The notes under the pieces: model-generated
Database searches by the model: none
The model's input: only the letters and a program-made list of their open reading frames with translations
What the model was told of the DNA's origin: nothing
Assembly (NCBI GenBank): GCA_037576215.1
Contig: JBANDB010000007.1
Location: forward strand, 4,991,001-5,055,000
Direction: 5' to 3'
DNA from: Armillaria gallica
Lineage: Eukaryota > Basidiomycota > Agaricomycetes > Agaricales > Physalacriaceae
DNA: 64,000 bases
Shown here: piece by piece, positions 34,031 through 44,817 of the stretch
Layout: each line of letters begins with the position of its first letter
How positions within the stretch are numbered: the first letter of the stretch is position 1
Translations under genes and position numbers: made by a program

Positions 34031-34800
34031 CTACACCGCTTTTGCTAGACGACGCCTTTGAAGTTCGTGCAACTCTGGAATCGGAGGCCAATTCTTTACA
34101 CCAACACACCACCTATCTGCCATGTCTTCACGATCCTCCTCACCGGTGATTCTATCAAGGGCCTGCATCAGTGTTTGAAAGCCGCCCGGGAAGGACTGTG
34201 TTATATCTATCGTTATCTGAACGATCTCCGCAAGATTTTCCATCTCTTCCATTGAACAATCGGCACGAATGTAAAAAAGCAAGGTTTCGTCACCGAGAAG
34301 GGTTGCTGCCAGGGACCTAGAAGTTGGTCAATAATTCCCTAGTCTCTGAAGAAAGGAGTTACCTGTGATAATATTCCATGCACCTCTTGTACGGTTATCT
34401 GATGGATGGATGCTCTTCACGGGATGTTCCCGCCATTAAGATCTTGACGCAGCCATGTAGGGTGCACGCTCTATACTCCACCGCCCTGCACTCGGTAAGA
34501 CTGCGGTGTGGATAGGATAAGAAAGGGCATATCGCCTTGAACTTATTCCGCTGCAACTTCTCGGACTCCCTTTCCTGGAGACCTTTCCTGGCCAAGTCAC
34601 TAAGCATATCCCCAGGATTCCTCCTGTCTTCATTCAGGAGACCCACGGCTGAGAAGCAAGCAGTCAGATCTAACTCGAATTGGCAGCCCATCCATACCGA
34701 AACTAAAAGTTCCATCTACAGCCGTGGTCAAACTCGAAAGAACACCCAAGAGAAAACAAGCAAGTGTGGCCAATATGCTTTGAACACATTCGGTCGCCAT
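34031..34800 (-). CDS. Putative secreted helical protein (small gene family, member B)
   Basis: Begins at ATG 34800 with MATECVQSILATLACFLLGV and LSSLTTAVDG, a convincing signal peptide. A 49-nt intron (GTATGG donor, TTCTCAG acceptor, CTGAC branch) joins it to AVGLLNEDRRNPGDMLSDLA and RKGLQERESEKLQRNKFKAI. The last exon starts after TTCTAG near 34320 with SLAATLLGDETLLFYIRADC, SMEEMENLAEIVQITIDITQ and DRWCVGVKNWPPIPELHEL, shared with the gene at 28557-29481. The junction in the middle (about 34480-34370) is not certain. Unlike its relative, this one appears to enter the secretory pathway. Confidence 0.45.
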
Positions 34801-34895
34801 TGTGCAAGGGCGTGAATGACAGGCAACAATGGGTGACGTAATTCGGTCCTGGACGCGAAGTTCACACGATAGTCACGTGACCTACCGGGCACACT

Positions 34896-34947
34896 AAATA
34901 ATATTAATTTTTAATATAATAATATTTAAATAATTGATTAAAATATG
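34896..34947. repeat. AT-rich tract
   Basis: Nearly pure A/T run with overlapping TAATATT and AATTATT units, just downstream of member B's start. Compare 26573-26622. Confidence 0.5.
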
Positions 34948-35041
34948 TCCCATGTTTCCGGGCCGGGTCACCCTTGTCCTGTTCGTCCAGGCTCATCCTT
35001 ACCGCAGAATCTCTTTGATGTACTCTATCCAGCTATCTGCT

Positions 35042-35690
35042 TCAAACAATTGTCTGCGGTGCACCATTGCTCCTGTCAGTGAAGCCTACCGGTAGCGAGT
35101 CTCCCATTAACACCCACAGCGTCTGATGTTGCAGGACTATACCTTCATCCAAGATGTGCTGCAGCGATGGAACGCAACCGGAAAAAATGTCTTGAGTACA
35201 GCCCACAGGAATTAGGCATGGTTCTAGCTGTTTGTATGAAGATCCCGTCTTTACATGCAGCTGGTCATACCCTGGGTCTACATCTTTATCGCTAATACTG
35301 TGGGACCCATTGTCCGGTAAGCTCTATATCGACCCTTATCGCCCCGGGTTCCTTGACAGCATACTGGCGTAGACTCCGATTCTGCTGTTCAGAACAATCA
35401 AGCTTGTCATCCAGTAGACGTTCTGTCGAAGCCCCGCCTGCCTGCCGCCAATAATCGTCTTGAGCCGGGCGTACCCTTTGTGGTCCTTGGATACTTCAAG
35501 TTGTTTCGATACTGGTCAGACGATCGTGCTAAGTTACAGAAAGGCCAAACCAACAGATTCCTACCTTTATAGACGGCTGAAACGTAGGAACTCCCAGTGT
35601 CGTCGAGTCAAATAACCTCAAAGTCGGCCGGAACTTCTCAAAATTCAAGGCATTAAGGTAAATCATTTTTGGGCAATCCTTGCTAGCCAT
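35042..35690 (-). CDS. Unidentified multi-exon gene, one junction out of phase
   Basis: Exon 1 (35565-35690) reads MASKDCPKMIYLNALNFEKF, RPTLRLFDSTTLGVPTF, QPSIK and ends at a GTAGGA donor. The next block, after a GACCAG acceptor at 35512, is protein-like in the frame KQLEVSKDHKGYARLKTIIG and GLRQNVYWMTSLIVLNSRIG, but exon 1 enters it one base out. A 49-nt intron then joins SLPDNGSHSISDKDVDPGYD, LEPCLIPVGCTQDIFSGCVP and LQHILDEGIVLQHQTLWVLM down to a stop near 35042. No family recognised. The phase error could be a missing G at the donor or a true lesion. Confidence 0.4.
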
Positions 35691-36961
35691 TTTAATAAGG
35701 AAACTTTCAGAACCCTGAGCCCTGAACTTGAAGCTGTATGCTGTTATCTTCTCATGCCAACGGTACTATCTGCTGTCAACGGTGACTCTATGAAAGGAAC
35801 AGCCGCCAAAGTGCTGTGGTTATGGAGTATAAAATAGCCTGGTCTCTTCAACATATTTGTGACCATGGTCCTGATCTGTCCAACTCAACTTCGGTATGAT
35901 AACCCTGATGATCACCATCGCGATGATCCAAACGACGTGTGCCAGCCCCATATCTAGGCGTGTCATCAACATAACAGGCGTGCCCGACACGGGATACGAC
36001 AGTATTGGGATTGTGTACGCGTTTTTATCGTTGATAGTGCGTCGATTAACCTGGTCTCTTTCAGGTCCCAGGAAACACAGCCTGTGGGAAGTGACGGCGA
36101 TGAAGCGCCCAAGACGGCTGGTGACCCCCTACCCAAGAAGTTCTTCCAAGTAGTTCGCGTGCAGGGCTCCCGACGGCGTATGTGTATGAGACTCAAGAAG
36201 TGCCGATCCTGGCCGTTGAGGGTGAGTGAATTTCTTTCAAAACGTTGGTAAGTTTTATATGTAAATGTTAGGTACCACGTATCCATCAAGGATGATGATT
36301 CGCTCTCCATCTAGCACTGTTTATTATGGTGTGGAGTCGACATCTACGCCGAACATATCCTATGTTTCATCAAGCTGTGCATCGACATGTAATCTCTCCG
36401 CCAGTAATGCCATTCTGTCAGCCACCCTGTCTTCCGTTCTCACGGTGCTACTGTGGGCAATTCTCAAGTGGCTCCGACGCGTAAGATGTTTGTTACTTCG
36501 TAGCGATAATATGCTCACCAAGGCATCCATTAGTATCTAAGAAGAAATTCCGAACGGGCAAAAAATCATTCGGAGGCATGTGGCAGAAGTATAGCTTCTC
36601 CGTCCCTTGCGTATTCCGATCCCAGTGGAGTCGCAGTCCCTGAAAAACATTCGCATTTGTATTCTTAGAATGTCTGATTTTGAGGGCTACTAGCGGCTCG
36701 AAGACGTGATGTTAGATCTTTCTCCTTGAATCATTTTGAGGGACAAGGGGGGCATACGTTACAGTTCATTTATTTTAATCTTGAGAATGTAACCACTGGT
36801 TGGCGAAAATAATGGAAGAAAATCAACTTAGGATTTATTTTTCGAATTCGCGGATGTCCAAAAAAGTAAATTCGTCATTTCCGGCAAAGTACTTACTTGG
36901 CGACGACCACGAGCATCCTTGTCTCTTACCTTCATCTTCTCCTGAGCAGACCGTCGGGATC
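35691..36961. other. Stretch with possible membrane-protein ORFs
   Basis: Two plus-strand open frames (35896-36153, starting with a hydrophobic leader MITLMITIAMIQTTCAS, and 36265-36540, ending with LSATLSSVLTVLLWAILKWL plus basic residues) could be exons of one small signal-peptide/TM protein. I could not join them with confident splice sites. 36541-36961 is promoter and leader of the next gene. Confidence 0.3.
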
Positions 36962-39900
36962 ATGTCAAACTGCCCACCGCAGCTTCACCTTACTCTGCCG
37001 GCGAATGCGACGTCCTTCAAGCGGTCTTTCGAGCAATTTGGATTTGACTTGGAGAGTCCCACGACTGGCAATGATGTAGGGTCGAGCTCGACGGACAATG
37101 GAGGGCGCAGAGATCGCAACAAACGTGCAAGGAGTGCAAGCAGTGTATCTGCCCACAGCATCTCCTCGAGCAGTTCCAGATCTTCCACCGTCGTCTCTTC
37201 TGGCGAGGCCAGCCCGTCCGGCAGCGATACTGCCCCTGCCGTCGACCAAGAATCAGTAACCATACCGCCTTTACCGCCGCGGTTGCCTACCCCAGTCATC
37301 CAGGATATTGAGATGCCCGATTACCCTTTGACGGTAGAGCCATCAACCTCAATGTCCGCAGAGGACTCCCGACCGAGTAGGAACGGGTCCGGAAGCCGTG
37401 GCGAGGACGAGGACCCTTTCAGTCTCACGCTCCAGCGCTTCGGCGAGTTCGATACTCAAATTTCTGTTCTGCGCCACTCAAGGACACCCACATTACCACG
37501 AACCCCAACACCTCCTCCGACTTTGCCGCCTCTTTCTCTTGCAGAAGAACAACAACCTGTATCTATTCCATTTCTGTTGCCATATGACCCTTCAGATCTT
37601 CCAGAACCGCCACGACCAAATCCACCTGGACCTTCGTCTCCCCGTTCTAATAGGGCTGCTTCCAGCCAGAGTCCAGTTGATGATGATGAAAGACGTGAGT
37701 AATTATTAGACATCCCAGACATCGCGTAAACTCATCTTCCTCATCAGCCCCGAACCCCGCTTCAGATCCGACCTCTCGTCTAAGTCTGCCTTCCACTGAA
37801 TGGATTCGCTTCAGTGATGGTTTCGACTTGACTTCCTCTCAGCTGTCCTCTTTAGATCTCACCTCTGTATTTCGGGATATCGATGAAACCAACGCGTCAG
37901 AAGATGCATCAGGCTCTCGGGGAGATCACTCGATGGAAGAGGACAGACCCGCACTGCGACCACTCCTTGATCGCGCTGCATTTCGCAGAGCTATGAATAC
38001 GCGCTCAGCTTCGTCTCGTCGCCAATCTGAATCTGCTTATTCATATCTAGATCGTGCGCTGGAAAGATGGTTTGAGGACCAACCCTCGCCTTGGGATGAA
38101 GATGCTCTTTTACCAGCAGCCGCTAGGGACCGAAGGTCTTCGGAGGATCGACCCTACCTGGAGTTGCCACCTCTTGCCGACCCTCTCGAGAACAACTCAA
38201 GATACATAGAGCAGGGATTATTGGATCCTCGAGAGACTGAATCTGGTCAGCATTCGGGCTGTCCTCCCGGATTCAGCTTCTAATTAACGTTTAGATCAAG
38301 AGCGCGGCAGGCGCAGAGATACCCAAACGGGTCTTACGGCTTGGCTTGATATCGATGAGCGTATCTCAGACTCCGAACGAATGTCTAGAAGACCTTCCCG
38401 TTCTCCGGGTAGACCGAACTTAGCAGCTGCACATGAAGGTCTGTTTTATTCCTCGACGGTGGACCAGGTGCTCATCGAAATTATCACAATCAGATTCGCT
38501 ACGGTCATTAGCAGGTTATAGGCCTTCCGCTCGTTCACATTCTCCATCTCCAGTCCTTCCAACACTCCGACGTCTTCGAACACGGGCCTATGGCTCATAT
38601 TCCAGACCCGGATCATCAAACTCTCTGATATCTGAGAGTGCATCCGAAATACGGAGGCGTAATGCTCACGCTGAGTTGATGGAGCGCCTTCAGAGCGATG
38701 TACCCCGGCCCGAGCGAGAGCCCGACTCCGACGATGAATGGCAGGACTTAGCATTGCTTCCGGAACGAGGCCGCTTCTCAAGTTCAAGGCGTGCAGATGC
38801 CTGGTCTGAACTTTTTGACCGGCCCGAGTCTCATTCCAACGGTCAGGAGGATCTCACTTTCCGTTACCCTGTCCGCGCTTTGCCGAATTACTCCTCATCA
38901 GATCGTACAAGAGGTAATAGCACTGCTGACGCACTGAGAGAAAGACGCCTCGCCTATCTTTTACGAAGAGGTTCTGATTCATCGTCTTATCATAATACCT
39001 CGACATCCAGGCCCTCTCCCTCTCACAGTCCAGTCCGCCGGTCGTCTAGCTTGAATGATCATCCTTCGCGTCCGTCAGTCGATGAGTACCAACGTAACGG
39101 CAGGGTAGTTCCTCGCCCTCCCGAACGTCACTTGTCGGTGGATTTCTTCGACTCGCGGTCATCGACGATATCTGACATGGCGCGCGCTGTGACCCGAAAC
39201 GGTCGACAGGAAAATTCTCCTTTCTACGACGACCCGCTTCTTTCTCGGCAGCCTTCCACGATCCCACCCACAATTCCGCCGCCAGACCTTGGCGCTATCT
39301 TTATCCCGCACACTTCAGACTCTACTGAACCAGAACCCTATGGCTTACCACCTTTACCTCCTGTTGATCCCACGGTTTCCGAAATTTTGAACTATGAAAG
39401 AGGAGCATCTCCTGAACGCCGACCACCTGCGCCGACTCCATCAAGACAGAGTGCAGCTGCTGTCCGCCCAGATACTATAAGTATTGATCCCAATGCGTTT
39501 GCCCCTGGACCATTTCGCAATACGATGATATGGCAGGCCGACAGGATCAGAGCGAGGCAGCAGAACGAGACTTCGCATCCGCCGTCCATACCCCCGCTTC
39601 CATTTGAGGATGATTTTCCTCCTTCAAGATCAAGGACGGAGGAGAGGACACACCCTATGGTAAGCTTGATGTGGGGTAACTTTGTGATATTTTAACTAAA
39701 CGAAGGTATCAGGATCGTTTGTCCCGAAATCCTCCAGAACATCTGAATGCCACGGGCGACCGGATACCTCCACGCAGGACCAATATGGCCTACTCAAGGA
39801 CTGCTCCTGACAGCACCGCTCCTCGGCCTGTTTATTCAAGGCGTGTAGTAGAGGAAGAGTCCCCTCGTCGTTCACCGTCAGATATACACAGCTACCTTAG

Positions 39901-41171
39901 CCGTCGGGCACGAATGGAAGCTTCGAGACTGGAACAGGCGGCTGCCACCTCTGGACCCGATATGGATGGATTCTCACATGCCTTGGAGGTGCTTCGTCAT
40001 GACGGATTGTCTTCGGCGCGGTCGAGGCAGTTGATTGACAGGTATCATGAGCAGGAGAGGCAGAGAGAGCGTGAGCGTGCTGATACCGAGCAGCAGCAGC
40101 AGCAGCAGCAACAACAACAACAACAACAACAAAGACGCGATGAAAGGAGGACAGCTACGAGTACTGTCTTCAGAGGTTGGGGAGACCTTGACGATCCGAG
40201 GTATGTCTAGTCACCTTTTTTGGCAATACACCAGAAGTAATGAGGGTAATCCTTGCAGCCGAAATGGCTCGCGTCCTCCGTCATTCCCAGTTCGGCGTCG
40301 GCCCTCACCCCCACGACCGGCTGGATCAAGACCGTCTGCGGAGCCTCTGCCGTCTAGGGCTGCTGCGGCTCGTGGTTCGCGTAATAATTCCCGCTATATG
40401 AGACCCCATCACCATGAAGGATTTGGTGTCTTCCGGCCACTGGATCTGTATAATCTGGAATTCATACACGCGCCTTGGAGGGTCAGGCGCGCGAGACCCG
40501 GTGGATTTGGAATGGGCGATTTTGTGGTAAGGCTGATCAAGATCATGTCAAATTTGTACTGAGTTATTTGGTTATAGCGAGACGAAGACTTTGATGATTC
40601 GTATGAAGGCTTGCTTTCGCTCAGTTCGATCCTCGGAGACGTACCCAAAGCTACACCTGCCGATGTTATTTCGGGCATGAAGACTGGCTTGTTCAAGGAT
40701 TGGTCGACAACCGATAGTGATCACCGGTGTCCAATCTGTTTGGATGATGTGAGCTACTTCCGTCTCTCATTCCATATTGTGTTCTCAATCAGCGTTTTAG
40801 TATTCCCCGACCGATCCTGTTATGAAGCTCAATGATTGTTCTCACTGGTTGCACAAAGAATGTCTTGAGGTTTGTGTCTTGTTATTTACCACTTGTACCC
40901 GTCGGGCTGATGATGTCTATAGCAATGGCTGAAAGGGGCGAGAACCTGTCCAGTTTGTCGCAAAGCGGTGAAAGGTCCCTCTCCTCCGCAGAACCGGCGT
41001 TGCCCTCGGCACTCGCATCAATCAACTGAGAATCCCTCAGGCCAGCGACGGCGAGATGGAGATGATGATGAAGGAAATGATGACCCTGCTAATCCTGGCC
41101 CACGACCAGACGGAAATAATTCTTCGGGTGCAGGTATAGGCTTGGGGGGAAGTGGAAGATGGTATATCTAG
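36962..41171 (+). CDS. Large disordered RING-H2 E3 ubiquitin ligase
   Basis: Nine exons (36962-37694, 37748-38245, 38295-38438, 38494-39659, 39713-40200, 40259-40526, 40578-40748, 40801-40869, 40923-41171) total 3,786 nt, 1,261 aa, all phases matching. The first 1,100 residues are Ser/Pro/Arg-rich and disordered with many SRS, RRPS and SPSP patches, suggesting heavy phosphorylation. A 14-Gln run is encoded at 40091-40132. Before the finger lies ILGDVPKATPADVISGMKTG. The RING-H2 finger is split over three exons: CPICLDD, then YSPTDPVMKLNDCSHWLHKE with CLE, then QWLKGARTCPVCR, giving C-x2-C, C-x-H-x2-H-x2-C and C-x2-C in the order of canonical RING-H2 ligases. The tail is acidic then Gly-rich (GAGIGLGGSGRWYI). 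It should transfer ubiquitin from an E2; UBC13 lies 6 kb away, but partnership is not implied by position. Confidence 0.85.
40091..40132 (+). repeat. CAG6-CAA8 polyglutamine repeat
   Basis: Six CAG then eight CAA codons, in frame in exon 5 of the RING-H2 gene. The mixed codons should limit slippage compared with a pure CAG run. Confidence 0.9.
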
Positions 41172-41286
41172 AGCGTTCTTTCTGCATTGTATAATCATTG
41201 CACGCATGTGCACTCACGATTTATGTCTAGTATATCTATCGGAAATGATTGGGTTATATATATCCATAACATGTGATTATTTTGCA

Positions 41287-42275
41287 ATGATGTCATTGGG
41301 CGAAGAACGAGCGGAGGGGCGCTCACCTACTCGTACAATGACAGAATCCACTCAGTTCCTGCGCCGTCTCTCACCTCACCTCTTTCCACCATCCACCCGC
41401 CGTCCTCGCCGCGCTCATTACACTAAGATGGAGGCCAATGCCACTGACGACAACGATGAAACAGCTTCGAATAGCTCGGGGTAAGCTCTGTCAGCTTCTG
41501 TTTGTGTTGTCGCTGATGCGGGTCCTGTAGCTCTTCCGTGGCTCCTCCTTCTCGTAGCAGTGTGGACCATCAGGTCGCAGCAGTAGCAGCTAGTGTCAGC
41601 CCGTGAGCAAGCACATCCTCATCGCCTAACGGTATCGATATACATCATTTTAGGAGCTCCAAGAACGTCCACTGGCTGGCGTCGTCCGAGTCAGAAGAGG
41701 CTCCACCGTTCCGCCGTCACCGCGAAGGTGAAGGCAACAGCTCCTCCGATGATTGGTGAGTTGCTATTGAGATGTACCCATGCCTAACAAGGTCCAACGA
41801 GTAGTTTTTCAGGGCGAAGAGTGAAGGTGCGCTTACTCTACCACCTCAACTGAGTGTAGCATATTGTATGAACTCGTGTCTCGCCAGTGAGCAGGACCAA
41901 CCTGTCCTCGGACTCATCTCCTATGCTCTACAACTTTAGAATCCCCCGAAGGTATGTCCGCCTTTCTGATTTAAATTTTCATATGTTGGCTTCATACTCA
42001 GTGGTGATCATTGTAGGCAACCCATGATTGTTCGAGACGAGAACCTCAATACCGATCCTGTCAGCGGTGTGTACATGCTACAATTTTTATGAGTAAATTT
42101 AATGGATATATGCGTAGCTGACGTCGCCACCGTAAATCAACTTCAACTTAGAACAGAATTAGATAAGCGGGATGCAAAAATGGATGAGAAGCTGCAGCGT
42201 CTCAAGGACGAAATTCTCGCGGCACTTTCGAAACAGGCACCACCACCCTCTCCTCATTATTGCTGTGTGCAATAG
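41287..42275 (+). CDS. Small Ser-rich coiled-coil protein, seven exons
   Basis: Exons 41287-41480, 41531-41602, 41654-41755, 41813-41826, 41888-41951, 42017-42066 and 42118-42275 total 654 nt, 217 aa, with all phases matching. The N-terminal half is basic and Ser-rich (RRLSPHLFPPSTRRPRRAHY), the middle has KNVHWLASSESEEAPPFRRH and a WAKSEVSRTNLSSDSSPMLY stretch. The C-terminal 45 residues form a heptad-like helix (ATVNQLQLRTELDKRDAKMD, EKLQRLKDEILAALSKQ). Exon 4 is only 14 nt. Starts at the first ATG of a pair; a later in-frame ATG at 41338 is possible. No family recognised; likely a small nuclear or cytoskeletal adaptor. Confidence 0.6.
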
Positions 42276-42499
42276 TCTCTGTCGCTTTCCTGTTTCGCAA
42301 CAGAATCCTTTTCTGTCTGTTTCTTCTTGTCTCAATGTTGTTTTGAATGGTCGTAGCACAAGCCCTATATCATCGTTGAAACTCCCTTCATTGTATGTAC
42401 CAGCTGTTTAAATAAATAATAGATCATCGCAAATTTGCAAATTATCCTTGCTGTTTGACCGACGACTATCGCCGTGACAGTCGAAAACGAAACCGAGCA

Positions 42500-42620
42500 A
42501 GTCAAGATTCGAGGCACACTAGCTTCGAGAACCGGAGGAGGGCGCATATACTGTTTGTCCCCAGGAGGTTGCAGATGCCTTCTTTGTCGACAATGGTAAG
42601 GCTTGGCGGTGAGAAGAAGT
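42500..42620. repeat. Partial tandem copy of the downstream secreted-protein locus
   Basis: About 110 bases resemble 42920-43045 in the same orientation. Shared words include TAGCTTCGA, ACCGGAGGAG and AGGAGGTTG, then TGTCGAC and ATGGTAA versus ACGGTAA. The copy lies just outside the gene end at 42752. Confidence 0.6.
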
Positions 42621-42751
42621 CCGGTAATACCGGTATGCATTTTAATATTAGTCCATGGAAAGCTCGTAGATAACCCAAAGTAATAATACAGTAGTGTCAA
42701 AGTTAGTCATTGGAAAAGACGTTATGGCTATCTGCTCTGAAATAGAGAGAT

Positions 42752-43528
42752 TTAAAGGACGGTGAGGCCAAGGACAATAAGGACGTCCTTCAAAATAACA
42801 CCCAAGCTAAGGTTGAGGATGAGGGGAAGGACAATATTGACGAGGATGGTCGTGAGAAGAACCAGAACACCGTCAACAAGACCAACAACAGCTGCAAGGA
42901 TCTTGCAGAGGAGGATGCTAGAAGAGGGAGTCAGGATAGCTTCGACGACCGGAGGAGCGTACATGCATTATTTGTCCCAGGAGGTTGAAGACGACTTCTC
43001 TGTCGACGACGGTAACAAGTCTGATGACGAGAGCGACAAGGTAGAGTTAGAAGGCAGTACTGAAAGCATTACGGGTACTTACGTTGACGAAAGTCGTGAG
43101 AAGACCGCAAAGGTCAACGACGGAAAGCACACCAGTGCCGGTGGACAGGATGACCTCAATGGCCAAGCCTACGAGAAGCTGGACGTCAGCGAGGGTCACG
43201 CTGAGGATGCCAACGGCTTCCTCAAGAATAGGCACAAGGATTTCTGCAGTGCAGTTCTCGGAGGTGACGTGCTCTGCAACAGGGAAGGATAAGTATCCGA
43301 TGAGTACGAATAAAACGAGACCGGCTACTAACTGACAGGCTCGAGGACGGCGCTCAGTTCGATGATCACGGTACTGATGAGCTGTGGCAAAGGAGTACAT
43401 CCACAACGTGCGTCGAGAGTGCGGACGGCCAAGCTGGTCTCGAGTGCGGGGGCAGGGGCAGCTCGAATGCCGGCAAAGGCAGCGAACCCAAGGGCGGCGT
43501 AGGAAAGGATGGTACTGAAGGAAGGCAT
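42752..43528 (-). CDS. Secreted hydrophobic helical protein
   Basis: Starts at ATG 43528 with MPSFSTILSYAALGFAAFAG and IRAAPAPALE, a signal peptide with an Ala-x-Ala-like cleavage region. Exon 1 (43333-43528) continues with CGCTPLPQLISTVIIELSAV; exon 2 (43083-43273) has TSENCTAEILVPILEEAVGI, LAIEVILSTGTGVLSVVDLC and GLLTTFVN. The last part, on the minus strand to 42752, is clearly coding (SSSILLCKILAAVVGLVDGV, LVLLTTILVNIVLPLILNLS, LGVILKDVLIVLGLTVL), but no acceptor brings it in phase with exon 2, so an unseen small exon or a one-base lesion is implied. Mushrooms carry families of such Cys-poor, Val/Leu-rich secreted proteins of unknown function. Confidence 0.6.
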
Positions 43529-44643
43529 TGGGGTTAAAATTTGTTTTTTCGAAAGAATGGCAGTGAGAACGAAGGAGGATGAGAATAAACGGTCAAGACG
43601 CGTTGGCATTTATAGAAAAATCTGCTCGGGCACCTCCTGTAGGAATATCACGGATCTGAAAAAAAATTAAAGCCTAATAGATCAAGGTGGTATGGAGATG
43701 ATTTGTCCTTAGCGCGATCGATAACGCACGATCTATATGTTCTGTTCTCTTCCTGGCCTGTGAATTGAAATGTCGGTCCAATATACTCAATAATAATGAT
43801 GGCACAAAAACCACGTACGCTGCGGAAGGGCCTGTACTGTATACAACAAGCGTACAAGCCGCTCTAGAGGGGTAAAACGAGCTCCGAGCTAAAATCCTCG
43901 TGTCCGCTTAGACAGGGTCAAGAAACATAAGATGGAAATTTACGCACGTAAAATTTCAGGGAAGTGGTTCTTGAGCTTGTTCAATATTCGAACATGAAAC
44001 GTTTTGGGGATATCATAAATCGTATGATGAAGAAGACTCCTTTGACGGCACGGTGAATGGCCTCCAGAGTGTTAAAGTCGACGGTGTCATATATGCGCTA
44101 CGGAGGATCAAAACTAAGTAGTTAACACCCCAAAAAAGGGATCACATCTCAGTGCAACGGTGCGAACAAGCCATAAGAATGCTCGGCACCGTTATGTACA
44201 GCCGGTGACCATGCTTTGATCCAGATTACCTCCGCCTGGAAGAATTTTGGAGACGACTAGCCAGGACCAGACCCGCTACTGAATATACTCCGCCAATTTG
44301 CCCAAGCTCCAAGTTCGCCTTGGCTGACCGGGTCAGATAGAGCGGGAAACCAAACGAGTAGATGTCCATTGACTATTCAGCTACTGTTCACTTCCACAGC
44401 GCGACTTGACACGGCGCTGAATCACTGATGAAATCGGACAAACTTCATTAGGCTCAGGGAAGCTCCTGCCAAGGTTTGTCCAGGAATTAGGGGGACCTTT
44501 GTCCGAGTCAGCGAGGTGTCGGGAGGTACCTGTCTAGCCGACTGGCACTATAAATGTAAATGGGGAGAATAAGTAAGTTGGGTTTGCAGATGATTTGGAG
44601 TCCCGGAAGATCGGCGCGAGAAGCCTTTTGTCCGAGTTTGCGT
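43529..44643. other. Intergenic, no gene seen
   Basis: Open frames here are short and without signature. The 5' part is the promoter of the secreted protein on the minus strand. Confidence 0.45.
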
Positions 44644-44682
44644 ATTTTGGCCCCAAAGTGTTACATATTTTGGGGCCAAAAT
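44644..44682. repeat. Perfect 14-bp stem-loop
   Basis: ATTTTGGCCCCAAA pairs exactly with TTTGGGGCCAAAAT across an 11-base loop. It lies about 140 bases upstream of the BEM46 start. The following bases (GGCCAAAATT, AAACCTAT) resemble 49126-49170, so it may belong to a dispersed short repeat. Confidence 0.7.
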
Positions 44683-44817
44683 TGGCTATATTTCCAGGCA
44701 AACCTATCGATTTTAGGACAGCTTGCCTGTATCCACATGAACAAACAATGCCGATCCTCATTTGTCGCGGAAGTCAGATGTTCCCTTCGATCCATTCTAC
44801 CATCACGAATATCCATA

